Below, piece after piece: positions 1 through 12,900 of a DNA stretch of 64,000 nucleotides; the first letter of the stretch is position 1, and each line of letters starts with the position of its first letter. The stretch comes from Symbiodinium natans (taxonomy: Eukaryota; Sar; Dinophyceae; Suessiales; Symbiodiniaceae). A program made the translations under genes and the position numbers. The notes beneath the pieces are model-generated. The model had not been told where the DNA came from and made no database searches. It saw only the letters and a program-made list of their open reading frames with translations. Location of the stretch: the NCBI GenBank assembly GCA_905221605.1, contig CAJNDS010001746.1, positions 339,797-403,796 of the forward strand. Reading direction: 5' to 3'.

Positions 1-3000
1 AGGAGAGCAGGAGAGAAAGGGAGATAGGGAGAGAGAAAAAGAGGGAGAGACAGCAAGAGAGCATGAGTCATGTCGCATGTGTGTCTGAGAAGAAGCAAAA
101 AAAGGCACCAACCAAGAGGGGAAAAAAGCAGAGTGCCCGTGTCGAGTTTCTCGAAGGCGGGGCTGAAGTCGATGTCCTGATCCCCAAGAGTTATCAGCAC
201 CCGCGGGCCACCTCAGAATCTCCGAACGTTGGAAAGAGAAAGAAGGGCTTAGGGCTTAGGGAGCATCAGCTCTGAGTCTCCGAAGTCCTACAAGGCGCTT
301 CTTTGCCAAAGCTGCCGGTCTGTGCCCTCCACCCCCCCTCCCCTCCCCCCAATTGATTTGTTTGAGGTTTCTGACCAATGCAGCCAAAAAGCTCTTGTGG
401 GTCTCTCGATTCAGGACGTTATTGAGGATGGGGTCCACCTTGTCCACGTCCATGACGATGAGCGGGGCCCCGAAGCGAAGTGCTGTCTCCAAGCTCTTCA
501 TGAAGCTGTTCTCCTCTCACGTGTGGAAAACAGCTAGAACCGCTCGCGTCCCCCACCCAGTGATCCTTCCAAGCTTCCAAGCCTAGCAAGCCCAGCAAGC
601 CCAGCAAGCCCAGCAAGCCCAGCAAGCCAAGCAAGCCCAGCAAGCCAAGCAAGCCAAGGCGCCACGAAGGATGTCTTCAGGAGCTTCTTGTCCTTGAACT
701 CATTGCTCAAGAAAGTAATCGCCTGACCCGAAGGGTCGATGATCAGCGGGTACCGCAAGAAGCGCCGCATGATGATGGCGTTCTCGTAGCAGAGGTCATC
801 GTCTGGAAGCGCCTTCACCCCGATCTCTTAGAAGCGCTCACAAACAACTGAGATGCTCAAAAGGGACCGGAAGGAGTCGGAGAGTGCCAGGAACCAACGG
901 GCCAAGTCACGTTCTGTTTCCACTGCAAGCGCTCGGAAGGCTTGGACAAGTACTCCTCGGTTAAAGCAGAGGGGGGACAGTCATGTCGCATAGTTTTGTT
1001 AGATTTGGGATTTGGGGGGGGGGGGGGGTGGGGCGGTGTGATATATCGGAATCAGAGCATTGTAAGCTATCCCCGTAGTATGTACACATCAAAAAGGAGT
1101 AGCAGGACTATTGCAAGCAGGCGTCGATGATGGAGATATCCTCCTTTTGCTTGATTTCAGCTTCATCCAGTTTTTCCCTCCAGAGTTGGATGACTCGTTG
1201 GCGCATGAAGAGATCGAAGAAGCCGATGTAGGTGCAAAAGGCGCCACAAATCAGAACATCGCCAATCCTCGTTGGTATGATGTGCAAGGCATCTTCAATG
1301 GGCGAGGAATGATTTTGTACTTTTGTTTTTGTCTTTTGTTGGTCTAGCAGTACCTACTTAAGAAGTACAAAAGAAATAGAGGCTTTCCTCTTAAAGCACA
1401 AAGGGGATAGAGATTTGCCGAAGAAGTAACACAAAGAAATCAAGGCTTTCCTAAGGTATATGGGGCCCCCCCATATGAAAACACAATGCTCGCATGACGG
1501 GTTTGGAAAAAGATGTGCACGTTTTCTTAACACAAGTCCTCTTTATATGGCGCAATTTTTCCGACAAAGCAAGCTTGCAAGGAAGCATGATCTGCGTGCT
1601 GAAGCAATCTTGCAAGGCTTCAAAACAAAAATGGAGGTGGGCGGGGGCACAGCCTTTCACAAAGAAATGCAACAGCGGGCGGCACACGCCAAAATCCAAC
1701 GGCGGCTGCGGTCCCCTCCCACACAGACCAAATCTTCTGGCAATGTCCTGCAACTTGCCTGGAAAGTGCCTGACCCTTCCAGACCTATGCGCTTAACAAA
1801 TCGGGGGGACTTGCGCAGCCTAAGGAAACATTTCGCGCGTCGTACCGTACCGGAGTCTGCGTCGAGACGGGCAAAACGTAAAAAAACGCAAGAAACAAGA
1901 AAAACGGCCCGTTGGACAAGTTGTGCAGTCTTGCTCTGACCTGGCTGACCATTGCACCTCGGGAGTTCGAGCCGCCAGAATTTAGAAACCTCATCTTCTG
2001 CGGCAAATGGTGGCTGCATTACACCTACAACTACCGTTAGCTACTGCAGCTGTACCAAAACGTCACGCTCTCCGACGACATGCAGCGACTGACACCCGAC
2101 GAAGTGCACTCGCAACATTTTGTTCCCAGATCTCCCCGATCGAAAGGTGAAACTGTGCAGCAGCTGCGTGCATGTATTGGAAGCTAGCCCTATGAGCAAT
2201 CGTTGTTGCGGTTGACCGTTCGGGATCGTAGGGAGACATGTTTCCAAGATTTATTTGGAATCGAACGCACGATTGCCTGCACTGCGCAAGCAGGTCCACG
2301 CTGCATGCGAAGAGTCAGGGCTTGTTATGGTGTAGGGCTTAAGGCCGCGCGGCGCCCCCAAAGTTACGCCCTAAACCTTAAACCTAAAGGCGTACAAGGA
2401 CCACACCGTCAACACCATGTGGCTGCATGGCCCAGGCACCTGGGACTGCAGGGCTTGGGGCCCACGGGGTTGATTTCCATTGTCTTCTTGCGAGGGTTCA
2501 CTTTTTCTCGTTTGTCGCGTTGTCTTCTCGTTTTTTTCGCATTTTCTCGCGTTGTTTGCGTTTTCGCGTTTTTTCGCGTTTGTTTTTTTTCATTCTGCGG
2601 CGCTTTTCGCGTGTTTGTTGTTTCCCGTGTTTCGCGTTTTCGAGTCTTTGCCGTTTTCACGGTTTTTTCAGATTTTTTTGGCGGTTTTCGTGTGTTTTGC
2701 GCTTTTCACGTTTTGCGTGCTTTTCGCGTTTTTGTTTACCCGTTGTTTTGTTTCGCGTTTTTGTTCGCGTTTTTCGTGTTCTTCGTGTTTTTCGCGTTCT
2801 AGTCAGCGCCTCCGCTTAACCGAGACACACACAGCACTTCCACGGTGCGCAAACCCCCCGCCCCCCCATTTGCAAACACATTGCTCCGCCAAAGGACTCG
2901 AATTTTTTCTGAACACACGTCCTCTTTTATGACATGACTTCTCCCATAACTCGAACTTGCACGGCGTCAAAAAAAGCAACTACAAAACCGTTGTCCCGAA

Positions 3001-6000
3001 AGCATTTTTTGAGTCACGCATCATGAACATCAGCGGCGGATGACACGGCGGCCCACGCGTGCATAAGCTTTCCCTCTGTCGCCAAACCCGTGCGTTCCGA
3101 CTATGAAAGCCTACAGCTGACCCAATCGGGACGCACGCCGGGCGGGCGCGCGCGCGCACCCCCGGTTTGCAGAACAACTCTCCTCGAGCTTCTGCCTGCT
3201 GCCCGCCCATGGAGCAATGGGAACAATTCAAGTAAGGGCCACTTGCGTGTGAAATCCTACTCCAATGTCAATAACGAGCAAGATGTACATCTTGAATTAG
3301 GCGACGTTCTTTGTTGGAATCTTACTCCATGTTCAACTAGTCAATTGGGGATTAGATGACATTCTTGAAGGACAACTAAATGGCTTCAACTATCTAAATT
3401 GTTATTCTCAAAACTACATGAAATCGTTAGGAATTCTGGCTTCCCAAGGTTCACATTGAAATTGAATTAGTAATTGAAAGATTTCAAATAGTTTCATTGC
3501 TTGATAATGTAAGTCCTACACCCTCTTCAATTGCTTAAATGCTACTTCATCAGCTGAATCAGGCTCGTTTAACCTAGTTAAATCCTGGTCCTACTCCCCA
3601 TGAATAGGCCCTACTCCCTACTAAATTAACGCGAAAAAGCGATGTACAACATGACTAGGGGGCAATCTCCAACTGATGCAATTTACTCTGTCAATACCCT
3701 TCCAATTGACCCTTCCTCCCCAACAAAGAACCATGGAAAGCAAACACTGGAGGCGGGCCGTTGTCATCTTGAAGTTTCGAGAATCAGGAGAAGTGCTGAC
3801 ATTTCAGCGTGCATGCAACGAAGGGGAAAACAGACTGCCCCCACATACGCCGATACGCCGATACACCCACTCGCTGACACACCGATGCGCCGCTACCCTT
3901 CCGCCCCCACCCTGCCCTCCCTCCCTACATACGCCTAGATGCCGATACGCCGAACGCCGACATTACTCCCCTGCCCTCCCGTGTCGCATGCATGACAGCA
4001 GTTAATATGGGTAGCACATCTCTAAACCCAAAGCAGGCCGGGGGGGGGGGGCGGAGATCGGCGCATCGGCGTATCGGCGTATATCGGCGTATGCTCCTCA
4101 ACATCTTGCTCTATCCCTGTGAGCGTAAACATTGAGTGAAAAAAATCCGGGACCCCCTCAGCGAAAAAGTCGAACGAGACCTAGAATTTACTGGGCCTTG
4201 ATTGCCACGTCGACCACTCCCGGGACGCCCTGAGTCCGTGCATTGGTGCATTGCTGTCCCACCCCTGGATCGGTGTATCGGTGTATCGGAATATCGTTGC
4301 ATTGTCTCTGCGCCGATACGCCGATGTGGCCCCCCAAACCGCCTTTCCCCTCGATGTATCGATGTATCGGTGTAGCGGTGTATCGACGTATCGGTGTATC
4401 GGTCTATCTCCTTACCACTTCCCTCTGCACCTTACCTGCTACACCACAGATACGCCGATACAGAAAATAAGCCGATACGCCCATGCGCGAGGAGAGGGGG
4501 GGGAAACCGGTGTATCGGTGTGTTTTCTGCTTTTTCTGAGCCCTGCATGGGCGCACCACCTGAAAGATCGAAGGAAGCGAGACAGAAGTGTTTGCTAAAT
4601 TCGTGTTGCAGGGCTCATGCTGGCCGTCTGCTCCTGGAATCCTTTGGAGGAGCCTTGCCATCGCACCTTCTCGGAAGACAAGTCGGTCAGGAGCTGGGTT
4701 GATCTCGAGCAATTCTTCTGCACCTTGGCTTCTTATGCTTCAGACGCACTATCTCACCATTCTTTCCGAGGTTTGTGAAGGGAGAGAACCCCATCCATCG
4801 TGGTCTTCGCACAAAAACAGAGCTGAAAAGACTCAAGATGCTTGCTGCATCTGGTGCTTGATCTGTTCCACAGAAGTGATGAGCTGCGCATACCTTGCTT
4901 GCATTGTTGTGCCACGTTTGCTCAGTTTACTTAGATGATTAACTCTGTGAAGTCGAACAGCTCCCGTCGAATGGAATCAAGAAGCTGCTCCTTGTACTGC
5001 GTAATTCGCTTCTCCATGTCTGCCACATCTTTCTCGCAGGCCTGTAACTCCACTTTGTTCTTGTCCGCTTGCTGCTGCATCTGCTGCAACTCGTTCCTGA
5101 AGCACAGCAGATATTCCACTCAGTTCATGGCACCGTCACTCCTCGTGACCCACCCTTCCCAAATCAAACGTTGGAGGCTCAACAGACAACCAATCTTGAG
5201 GATTGCAAGAATGGATGCATTCAGAGTGCGAACTGACCCATTCTGAAACCCTAGCAGAGAACTGAACTTGGCAGCAAGCATGCGGCCTCATCGGCTCCAT
5301 CATATTCAGGAGGTCGGCAAACTGCAACTGGCTCTCGACCCACTGCGCCACGGGACCGGCACAGCGAGAGGCTTGCTTGATTCGCGACACGTCCCACGCC
5401 TGGGGCCAAGGAGCTCGGTTTGCTGTTGCTGTGTTGACATGCTCTTGTCTTGACCGCCATTCTGCCTTGTTTTGAATGTACTTCTTCTTCAGGGTTTCCC
5501 TTGTGGCATCCTGGGCCAGGAACAAAAAGAACTGGAGTGGATAGCTCGCCTGCAATGACGCACAACAAAATCAGCGGGGAAAGCTCTGTTCGCCCAGTCC
5601 TTCAGCTGCTCGGCGTCCTTACGCTTTCAAGAACACGTCCAAAGGGTAACAAGAGAGGCTAGAGGGGCGAAAAGAGAAAGAGAGAGAGGGGGGGAGGGGG
5701 AGGGTGAACACGGACCGCGGGCCCAGCGTCGTACTCCAGGATGCTGGGGATGAAGTTCGCGTCCCGCATGACCTTGCGCACCGGCTCCCAGCCGATCTTG
5801 TCTGGCGGGATGTCCGGCCGGACCATCAGGATCACGGCCTCCATGGCCATCTTCACGTGCTCCGGCGGCTTGTTCATGGAACGGAGCTCGTCCAGGGCCT
5901 GCTTGTTGACGGCGCCCACGGCGCTCTTGGCGGCCTCGAGCGCCGGCTCCACCTCCTCGATCTTCTTCTGGATCTCCCCCCGCCTCTCGTCGATGACCTT

Positions 6001-6907
6001 GCTCTGCTCCGCCAGGTCCACCTCGAGACGGTTCTCGACTCACCACCACTCCCACTCACCACCACAACACAAAACATGAAGGAAGGAAGACGATGGAAAA
6101 AGGAAGGAATGGGAGGGTTTAAGGGAAAAGGTGAGGGGAAAGGTGTAGAGGGAGCTTCTGCGAGAGTGCAAGCACACAGTCTCGGCGCGCCTGCAGCTTC
6201 TGCGAGGCCTGCTTCCGCTCCTCCGCTTCGCCTTGGCCCTTCACCATCTGGGACATCATCCTGAGAACGCGGCATAACATGAACTTGAGAGCTCTCTCAA
6301 AATTTGGAGGAGGGCTCTCTCAAAGCATTGGAGAAATAAGGGGGGACGTTTTTTCCAACATTTTCTTGGATATTTTGGCGCCGGGCGGCTCTTCGGCCTC
6401 CTTGTTCTTGGCTGTGAGCATCTTCTCCTTCTCGGCCAGGCCGCTCTGGAGGTTGGCCACCTGGTCCTCGGTCTCCTTCAGCTTCTTCAGGCCACCATCG
6501 ATGTGGCTCTGCTGGTCCAAGACTTCCTCGCGCTTCTCCGTCATCAAGCCTCAGCGTTTCGGCAGAGTAAAAGACAGAAAGACGCTACCGCGCTCCCCTT
6601 TGGACCCAGAAAACTTGCATGTGTCAAGTCATCAACGTTTGTTGCATTTTTGTTGTGAAGGGGCGCGCGGAAATAAAAGAGAAGGTGTCCCGCTGGCAAT
6701 CTGTCCACTCACTTGGCCCCCCCACCGATGAAGTGGTTGATGAAGTCCAGGAAGTCCCGGGGCGTGATGAAGTTGTACCGCTGCGCGCTCTTCTTCAAGT
6801 CCACGTTGGTCTGATCCACCTCTGCAAAGGAGCTCACCCACAAAGCTCACCCCAAAAGAAGAGAGCATTTTGAGGGAGATGAGAGATGATTCGGAAATGG
6901 GGGGGGT

Positions 6908-6940
<33 letters not shown>

Positions 6941-9900
6941 CGGGAGCGGCTCTTCGGACCTGCTGGTGGAACGCCACAATGGTCTCCGAGAGCTTCTGAT
7001 GTCGAAGAGCATCCTGAAGGAAACTACGCAGCTCGCCTCTTCCTGTTCTGATCCCGGCGGCACCAAGAGGATTAAAGGGCTTCGGGGTCTCAACCCCGAC
7101 ACGCTCCTTGTCCTCACCAGGTCCGGCGCAGCCGCCTGAGCACAAAACTGGCAGAAGACATCGATCTGCATGAGACGACAGACTCATGAGACAGGTTTGC
7201 TGCAAGCCGGCCCGTGAAGGTGTCATCGCCGATCTGCATGCTTGCCTTGAGAAAGAGACGCAAAAATAGAGATGAGTACTACGTGCAGGGAAGGCAGGGA
7301 GAGGAACGTGAACATGCAAGTTCAAAAAACGGCCGAAGATGTGGCCTTAAACGACGTGTCTGCAAAGAGATGCAAGGAGAAAACTCTGTGCTGGATCTCA
7401 GAAAGGGCTGCGGTGAAGTCCGCGGCCACTTGCAGGAGGGCCTCCTGCGGCCAATCCCCGAACCAGTCGATGACGCAGCGGTTGAAGAGCGCCGGGCTGG
7501 AGTTCGAGCGGTTGTAGAAGTCCGGGTTCGCCGGGTTCCTCGGGGAAACAGGCGAGCGACAGAGAGGGAGAGAAGGGGGGGAGAGAGGGAAGGAGAGCAG
7601 AGCTTTTGCCGGGCCCGCGATTCCACCGACATCGAATCTCAACACACCCAGCCGAGAGATCATATGCACATATGCACAGTCCATTTTGTCTGCCTCCAAG
7701 GGTCACCCTGTGATGATGGGGTGAGGAGGACCCCAGGTGTTGGTTGGGATGAGGGTCCCTTTCTGAGTACACTTGGGATTGTTTCAAAGCACAAGTGCCC
7801 GAGCCCTGCAGTTTTAGACGAGGCCTCAAATGGCTTCAAAGATGCCCCTCAAAGGTGCAGAAATCCCATTCACAGTCGGCCGCGGCACCGAGGACAGCAC
7901 CGTGCCATGACGAGCTCTCACGCTTTTCTGTGCACCCGCCCGAGGCCCGCGTGGTGACCCAAACAAAAGGCTTGGCACGTGTGCTGGCCCGGCCCTGCCT
8001 GCAAAGCAGAGCCGATCCCACGAAGAGTCTTGCTTCCGTGACAATCGTGACTACGCGACCTCTTGTCGAGACAAGCCGCATGGTGAAGACAATGTGCAGA
8101 TTTCGCTGAACTTGCTTCGTGAAGCGCGCGAAAATCTCTGCATCGTCCACGCCCTGGATGTTGGCACCACGGCACTCCTCACAGCAGAGAGGGTCTGTCA
8201 TGCTCTCCCTCCTCCACCACAAACGGCGCCACACCCACTTAGCACACGTGTTTTTGCAAGCAGCCTAGGGCCTAAAAGGCCTAGGGCGCCCTGAAGGACT
8301 TATTGGGTTCTCGGAAGGGCTCTCGACTGCGAGGCGCGTGGATCAGCGCCGTGTACTCGTCGCCTTCGAAGAGCCCCGGCACTTCCCCGGAGGCCAGCAG
8401 GGCGTTCATCCGCTCGATGAAGGCCGGGCCCAAGGCCTCTCAGAACAAGCAAGAAAGAAGAGAGACACAAAACATATAGCGAGAGAGAGACAGAGAGGAG
8501 CTCAGCGGAGCCCGCTGGACGTGCAATAACAGCCGCAAGTGCGGCAAAGAGAAGCTGCTCACCAAGGGGATGCGTTTCGAAGGCTCCGGGGCGCCCGCGT
8601 TCGATTCGTCGAAGATGAAGGTGATCTTCTCCCCCTTCACGCCGGCACCTCTGTCCGAGGAGAGAACACGCAGAGCTGGAATCACTACAGCCACTGCAAG
8701 TCACACGGGGAGTGGCACTCTTGATTTTTTTGATGTTTTTTGCCCTCGCAGATGCCCCGGAAGATGCGAGTTAGTGCAACCTGAGGGGCGCTTCATGACC
8801 ACGCGCACATCCGCCTCGAAGGCGAGGACGTCGTAGTTCCGCCCGATCTTCAGCGTGTACACGCTGAGGCCGTTCAGCCAAGACACAAACTTCGAGAGGA
8901 CCTCGCGGGGGCTGGCTTTGAACGGCTTTCGCTTTCGAGAGAGAGCGGCTCTTTGTCGGTTGGGGCGCCTTCACACTCAGCCTTCACTCTCCCCCCCCCC
9001 TTCTTCTTTTTTAAAAATCCAAGCAGCCGTCTTCCCAGCACCCGACGCTCCCACGAGAAGCAGGTGCCCCAGAGGCTGCCTTCCCGGTCTGTTTTTTGTC
9101 AGTCTCGGGTATACAAACGGGCCAAGAAGGATCTCCCAATCTCCTTTCAATTCGACCGGCGCCTCAGGACGCGATCCATGCGGACAATGTGGTCCAGCAC
9201 AGAGTCGAAGATCACCAGGCGCACCTCGCCAGTTTGGCCAGCTGGGGTGTGTGCAGGAGGCTGCCTTCAGGCAGCCCGAAGGCACCCTGCACAGCGTTAT
9301 TCCCTTTGTTTGAGGCTGCCACGTCCAGCTCCTCCTCGTAGAAGATGCTGAGCTTCGCCTTCCTCACACCCGTGGGCTGTAATTCTCAGAGGTGAGAGAG
9401 AAATGCCCAAACACAAAGAAGAAAACTGAGAGATGAGAGATGAGAGGGACGGTGCTCTCCGCCGAGCTCAGGGGGAAGAGCTGAAAGTGAGTGAGAAAGA
9501 AAGAACGGAAGGAAGAAAGGAAGGAAGAGAAAGGAAGAAAGGAAGGAAAAAGGAAAGAAAGAACGAAAGAAAGAAAAAGAGATGACACACCAAGCGGCAC
9601 GAAGCCCCTGAGAGCTTCTCTCGTCTCATCACGGTAGCGGTGCTGCTCATCCAAGTAACCTCAACTCGATCCATGTCGATGCCTCTCCCACAAGGTGTCC
9701 CGCTCTCTCCTTGCGCGCTTCGTCTTGCTCACAACGAGCGGCAGCTGAAGAGGATCGGCCTCTGAAGGACATCGGCACTGCATCCAAACCTTATACAAGC
9801 GAGGCATGAGGGCGACACGGTGGGAGACACTTTGGGGTGCCACGTGGCCTCTATCTGATACACGCTGCTCTGCTGAGCTGTGCTGAGGAGTGATTGATGA

Positions 9901-12900
9901 AGTGCGCTCCAGCTTCAAGCGAGAATGGTCACCCTGCAAAAAACAACAAAAAACAAAAACAGCTCCCGGAGCTCGCAACAGATGCGGCCAGGCAGCTCCC
10001 TCTGCACCACCTTTGACATGCTCATTGGGCTTCTTGCATTGCTGGGGTACAGATTTGGGAACTCAAAAAACACCTCGGGGCCGGGCCTCATCGAGTAGCT
10101 CCTCGCTCCTTTGTGCAGAACGCAGACATACACACGCGTACACAGAAATACACAACAGTCATACACGGACCACACCAACCAAAAGTTTCCTTCAGCCAAG
10201 ATTCCACTGCCGCTCCTCCTCATGAACCAGGCGGTCCACAAAGATTCGCAGACCCTGCAGAGCAGCCAAAATAATGTGGATGTTTGCAGTATGACAAAGG
10301 GCGGGAATGAATGCCTACGAGCAGCTTCGTGCACCAGAAGGCGGATGAGGTTGGTTTGGGTCATGCCATCCCAGTAGCGCATGCACTCGTAGAGGGCCGT
10401 CTTCCAACGCGTGAGCTCACGAGGGGAGTAGAGGTAGTGGGGCTGCTGATCAGAAGTGAACCTCTGGGCACTGTCTCGCCAGAACTGCACCATGGTGTTC
10501 GTCATGCCCTCGGAACAGCTCTTGTCGAGTTGCGGCTGCAGCTTCAACATCGCTCGGTTGAAGGTGCCATAGATCTGGCGCAAGGAGTCGGGGCCAGGGT
10601 AGTCCACCCAGATCACGGGAGCGTGTCTCAGAAACCGGTCAGACATGGGGTGTCGACCCGGATCGGTGGGGGGGTTGCAGGCCCCAAGGAACTGGACCCT
10701 CTCCACATTCACCCACTGCTTATCACTTGGCCGATAAAAGCCACCAGCTTCTGTGATCTGGCGGATGAACATAATCACCTTCTGCGTGCCGTACTTGTCT
10801 TCCTCCGGGAGATTGCACTCATCACAGAAGACCACGACCCAGCGGTTCAGCTGCAAGGGGCGCATGACCAGGCCATTCGGGGTCTTCACCGTCTCACAAT
10901 ACAGGTCGAAGGTCTTCAGCAGCAACTCGGGGGTCGTGCCCGCCGAGAAGTTCAACGACGCAAGCTCCAAGCTGCCCGCCATGGCCTCCAAAAGAACAAA
11001 CGAGCTCTCTCACCCCTCCCTCGTTTCTGCTCTCTCCCTCTCTCTCTCCCTCCCTCCCCCCGCTCCCCCCGAATGGCACTTCCCGAGACTTCTGACTCTC
11101 GCCCCCTATCTTTCCTCTCCTTATCTCATCGTGCTCTTCTAGTTATGCTCGGCTCTCCCGCCCCGAAGAAATCCTGCCCTGGGCTGTCCCAAAAGTGGAC
11201 TCAACCCAAAAGAGACCCCTAAACAACCTCCCCGAACAAAACTCCTAACAAAACTCCGAACAAAACCTCTTTGTTTGTTTAAACTCGAAAATCTTGTGCG
11301 AGACTTACTCCGCGACAGCAGAGCGCAAGTGCACTGTAGCGCCAAACAAGCATTGCTTCAGTAGGAGGCAAGTGCAAAGGGCGTTCTGGGAGCACCGCAA
11401 AACGCATGCAACAACGTCTTGTCTTTGCGACGAAGCAATGAATCACGACAGGTTTGGGCAGGATGGGCACTCGTAGAAGCAGCGCACTCGTGTATGGAGG
11501 TGGCGTCAACATGGTGAAGGAGACGTGCCCCGAAACCACCTCCAATCTGCCCAGTCCTTAAGCTAGACTCAAGACCCCCGAGCTACTCTAGCAACCTGAA
11601 ACCCTCAAGGGCCCCAAACCCTTTCGCACGAAAACGAACCAAAGCCACTCCCTAAAGCCAACACTGTCAACCCTAACATGAACCAAACCCTAAAAAGAAG
11701 AAACTACCCCAACACAACAAAGCCTACAAACATGACTTCGTCGGTTCATCTGAACCTTGTCTTCTTTGTTTCTGAAGTTGCCTTCCTCGATCGTTCGTTC
11801 CGAGCGATGGAGACCCTCTCCCTGCACTCCTCCCTCTCTGGTTCGTCTCCACTCTCCGCTCTTTTATGCCTTAGTTTTGTGCTTTTGTGTTATTGTGCTG
11901 GGGAGGGGAAGGGAGGAGGAGAAAGCGGGGGGAGGCGAAGCTGGCGCCTTCATGGTGGACATCAGGGTCATGGTCTTGCCGCTGCCTGGGGGGCCGCTGA
12001 GGATGAAGGGCTTCCGCTCCTCGAGCCACGCCGCCAAAGCCGCGGTGTGCCGCACGGTGTCCACCGTGGAGATGATCAGGCTGCTGTCGGCCACCTCGAG
12101 CAGGCGCCCAAAAGGAAAATGCGACTGTCAAGCACAGCGCATATGCTATTATCATGCTCAGCATACTTACTACTTCATACACGGCAAGTTGCTCTTCTCT
12201 TTTGAGGCTTAGTGTACGCATCCTTTTGACTTATCATTTCTGCGGATTCTAATTATATTATGTCCTTATCATAAATGGGGAGGGGCTGGACGTCTCCCGC
12301 CTTCTCAGGGTCGATGTCCAGGGTCGGGACACGCTTGTCCCAGTGGTACCACTGGCCGTCCTCGACACGGACCTCGAAGTCCAGAAGGGTGGTGTCGCCC
12401 CCGAGGCCATCGGGCGCCGGAATCTCTCCCAGATGTCCCGCAAGCATCTCGCAGAACTTCATTCGCGTGTTCAGGAACCTAACTACGAGACAATCCCAAG
12501 CCAAGCCTCTCAAGGCAAGCAGAGCACAACCAACAGGGAATAAAACAGAATGCAACAACAAGCTCGGAACATTGTGCTTGGTGCTGCCCAGAATCATGTC
12601 GCCTCCGAAGGACCAGCAGATGGCAAACACCAAGTACTTTCGCATGAAGGATTGAAGGACATCATCTGCCAACGGAAACTCTTCATGAACTTCATCGTAC
12701 TCGAGGATCATGTTGATGCCTTTTCGAACCATTGAGAACCTGCCAGGGGGCTCTTTTTGACACGCCGGCAGGCCAGACCTCCCAGAGCCCGGTTAGCCGA
12801 GCAATGCCGAGCAGCAAGCCCGTCAAGGCCCTGATGGTGGTGAAGGTCATGATGTGATCCATCTCAAAGGCGAGCCTCGGCGTTTCAAGAGGACTGCTCG

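Larger units (their letters stand above)
1268..4616 (-). other. Longest dynein motor-domain intron (GA-AG), repeat rich
   Basis: The joint ACGGCCAGCAT | GAGCCC to CAACGAG | GATTGGC gives a protein of exactly human length across it, so this 3349-bp intron has a GA donor. It contains a TTTTCGCG-rich stretch (about 2506-2805), an AT-rich stretch (3230-3650) and a region of ATCGGCGT repeats on both strands (3840-4530). No coding segment was recognised in it on either strand. Confidence 0.85.

Noticed and set aside
2203-2802. 199-codon plus-strand frame ending in Phe/Val/Arg repeats
   Set aside because: It comes from the TTTTCGCG repeat in a dynein intron, with no domain.
5704-6264. 186-codon plus-strand frame
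   Set aside because: It mirrors the stalk exons on the minus strand, which match dynein.
10311-11222. 303-codon plus-strand frame
   Set aside because: It is the complement of the conserved AAA3 exon 10326-10985.
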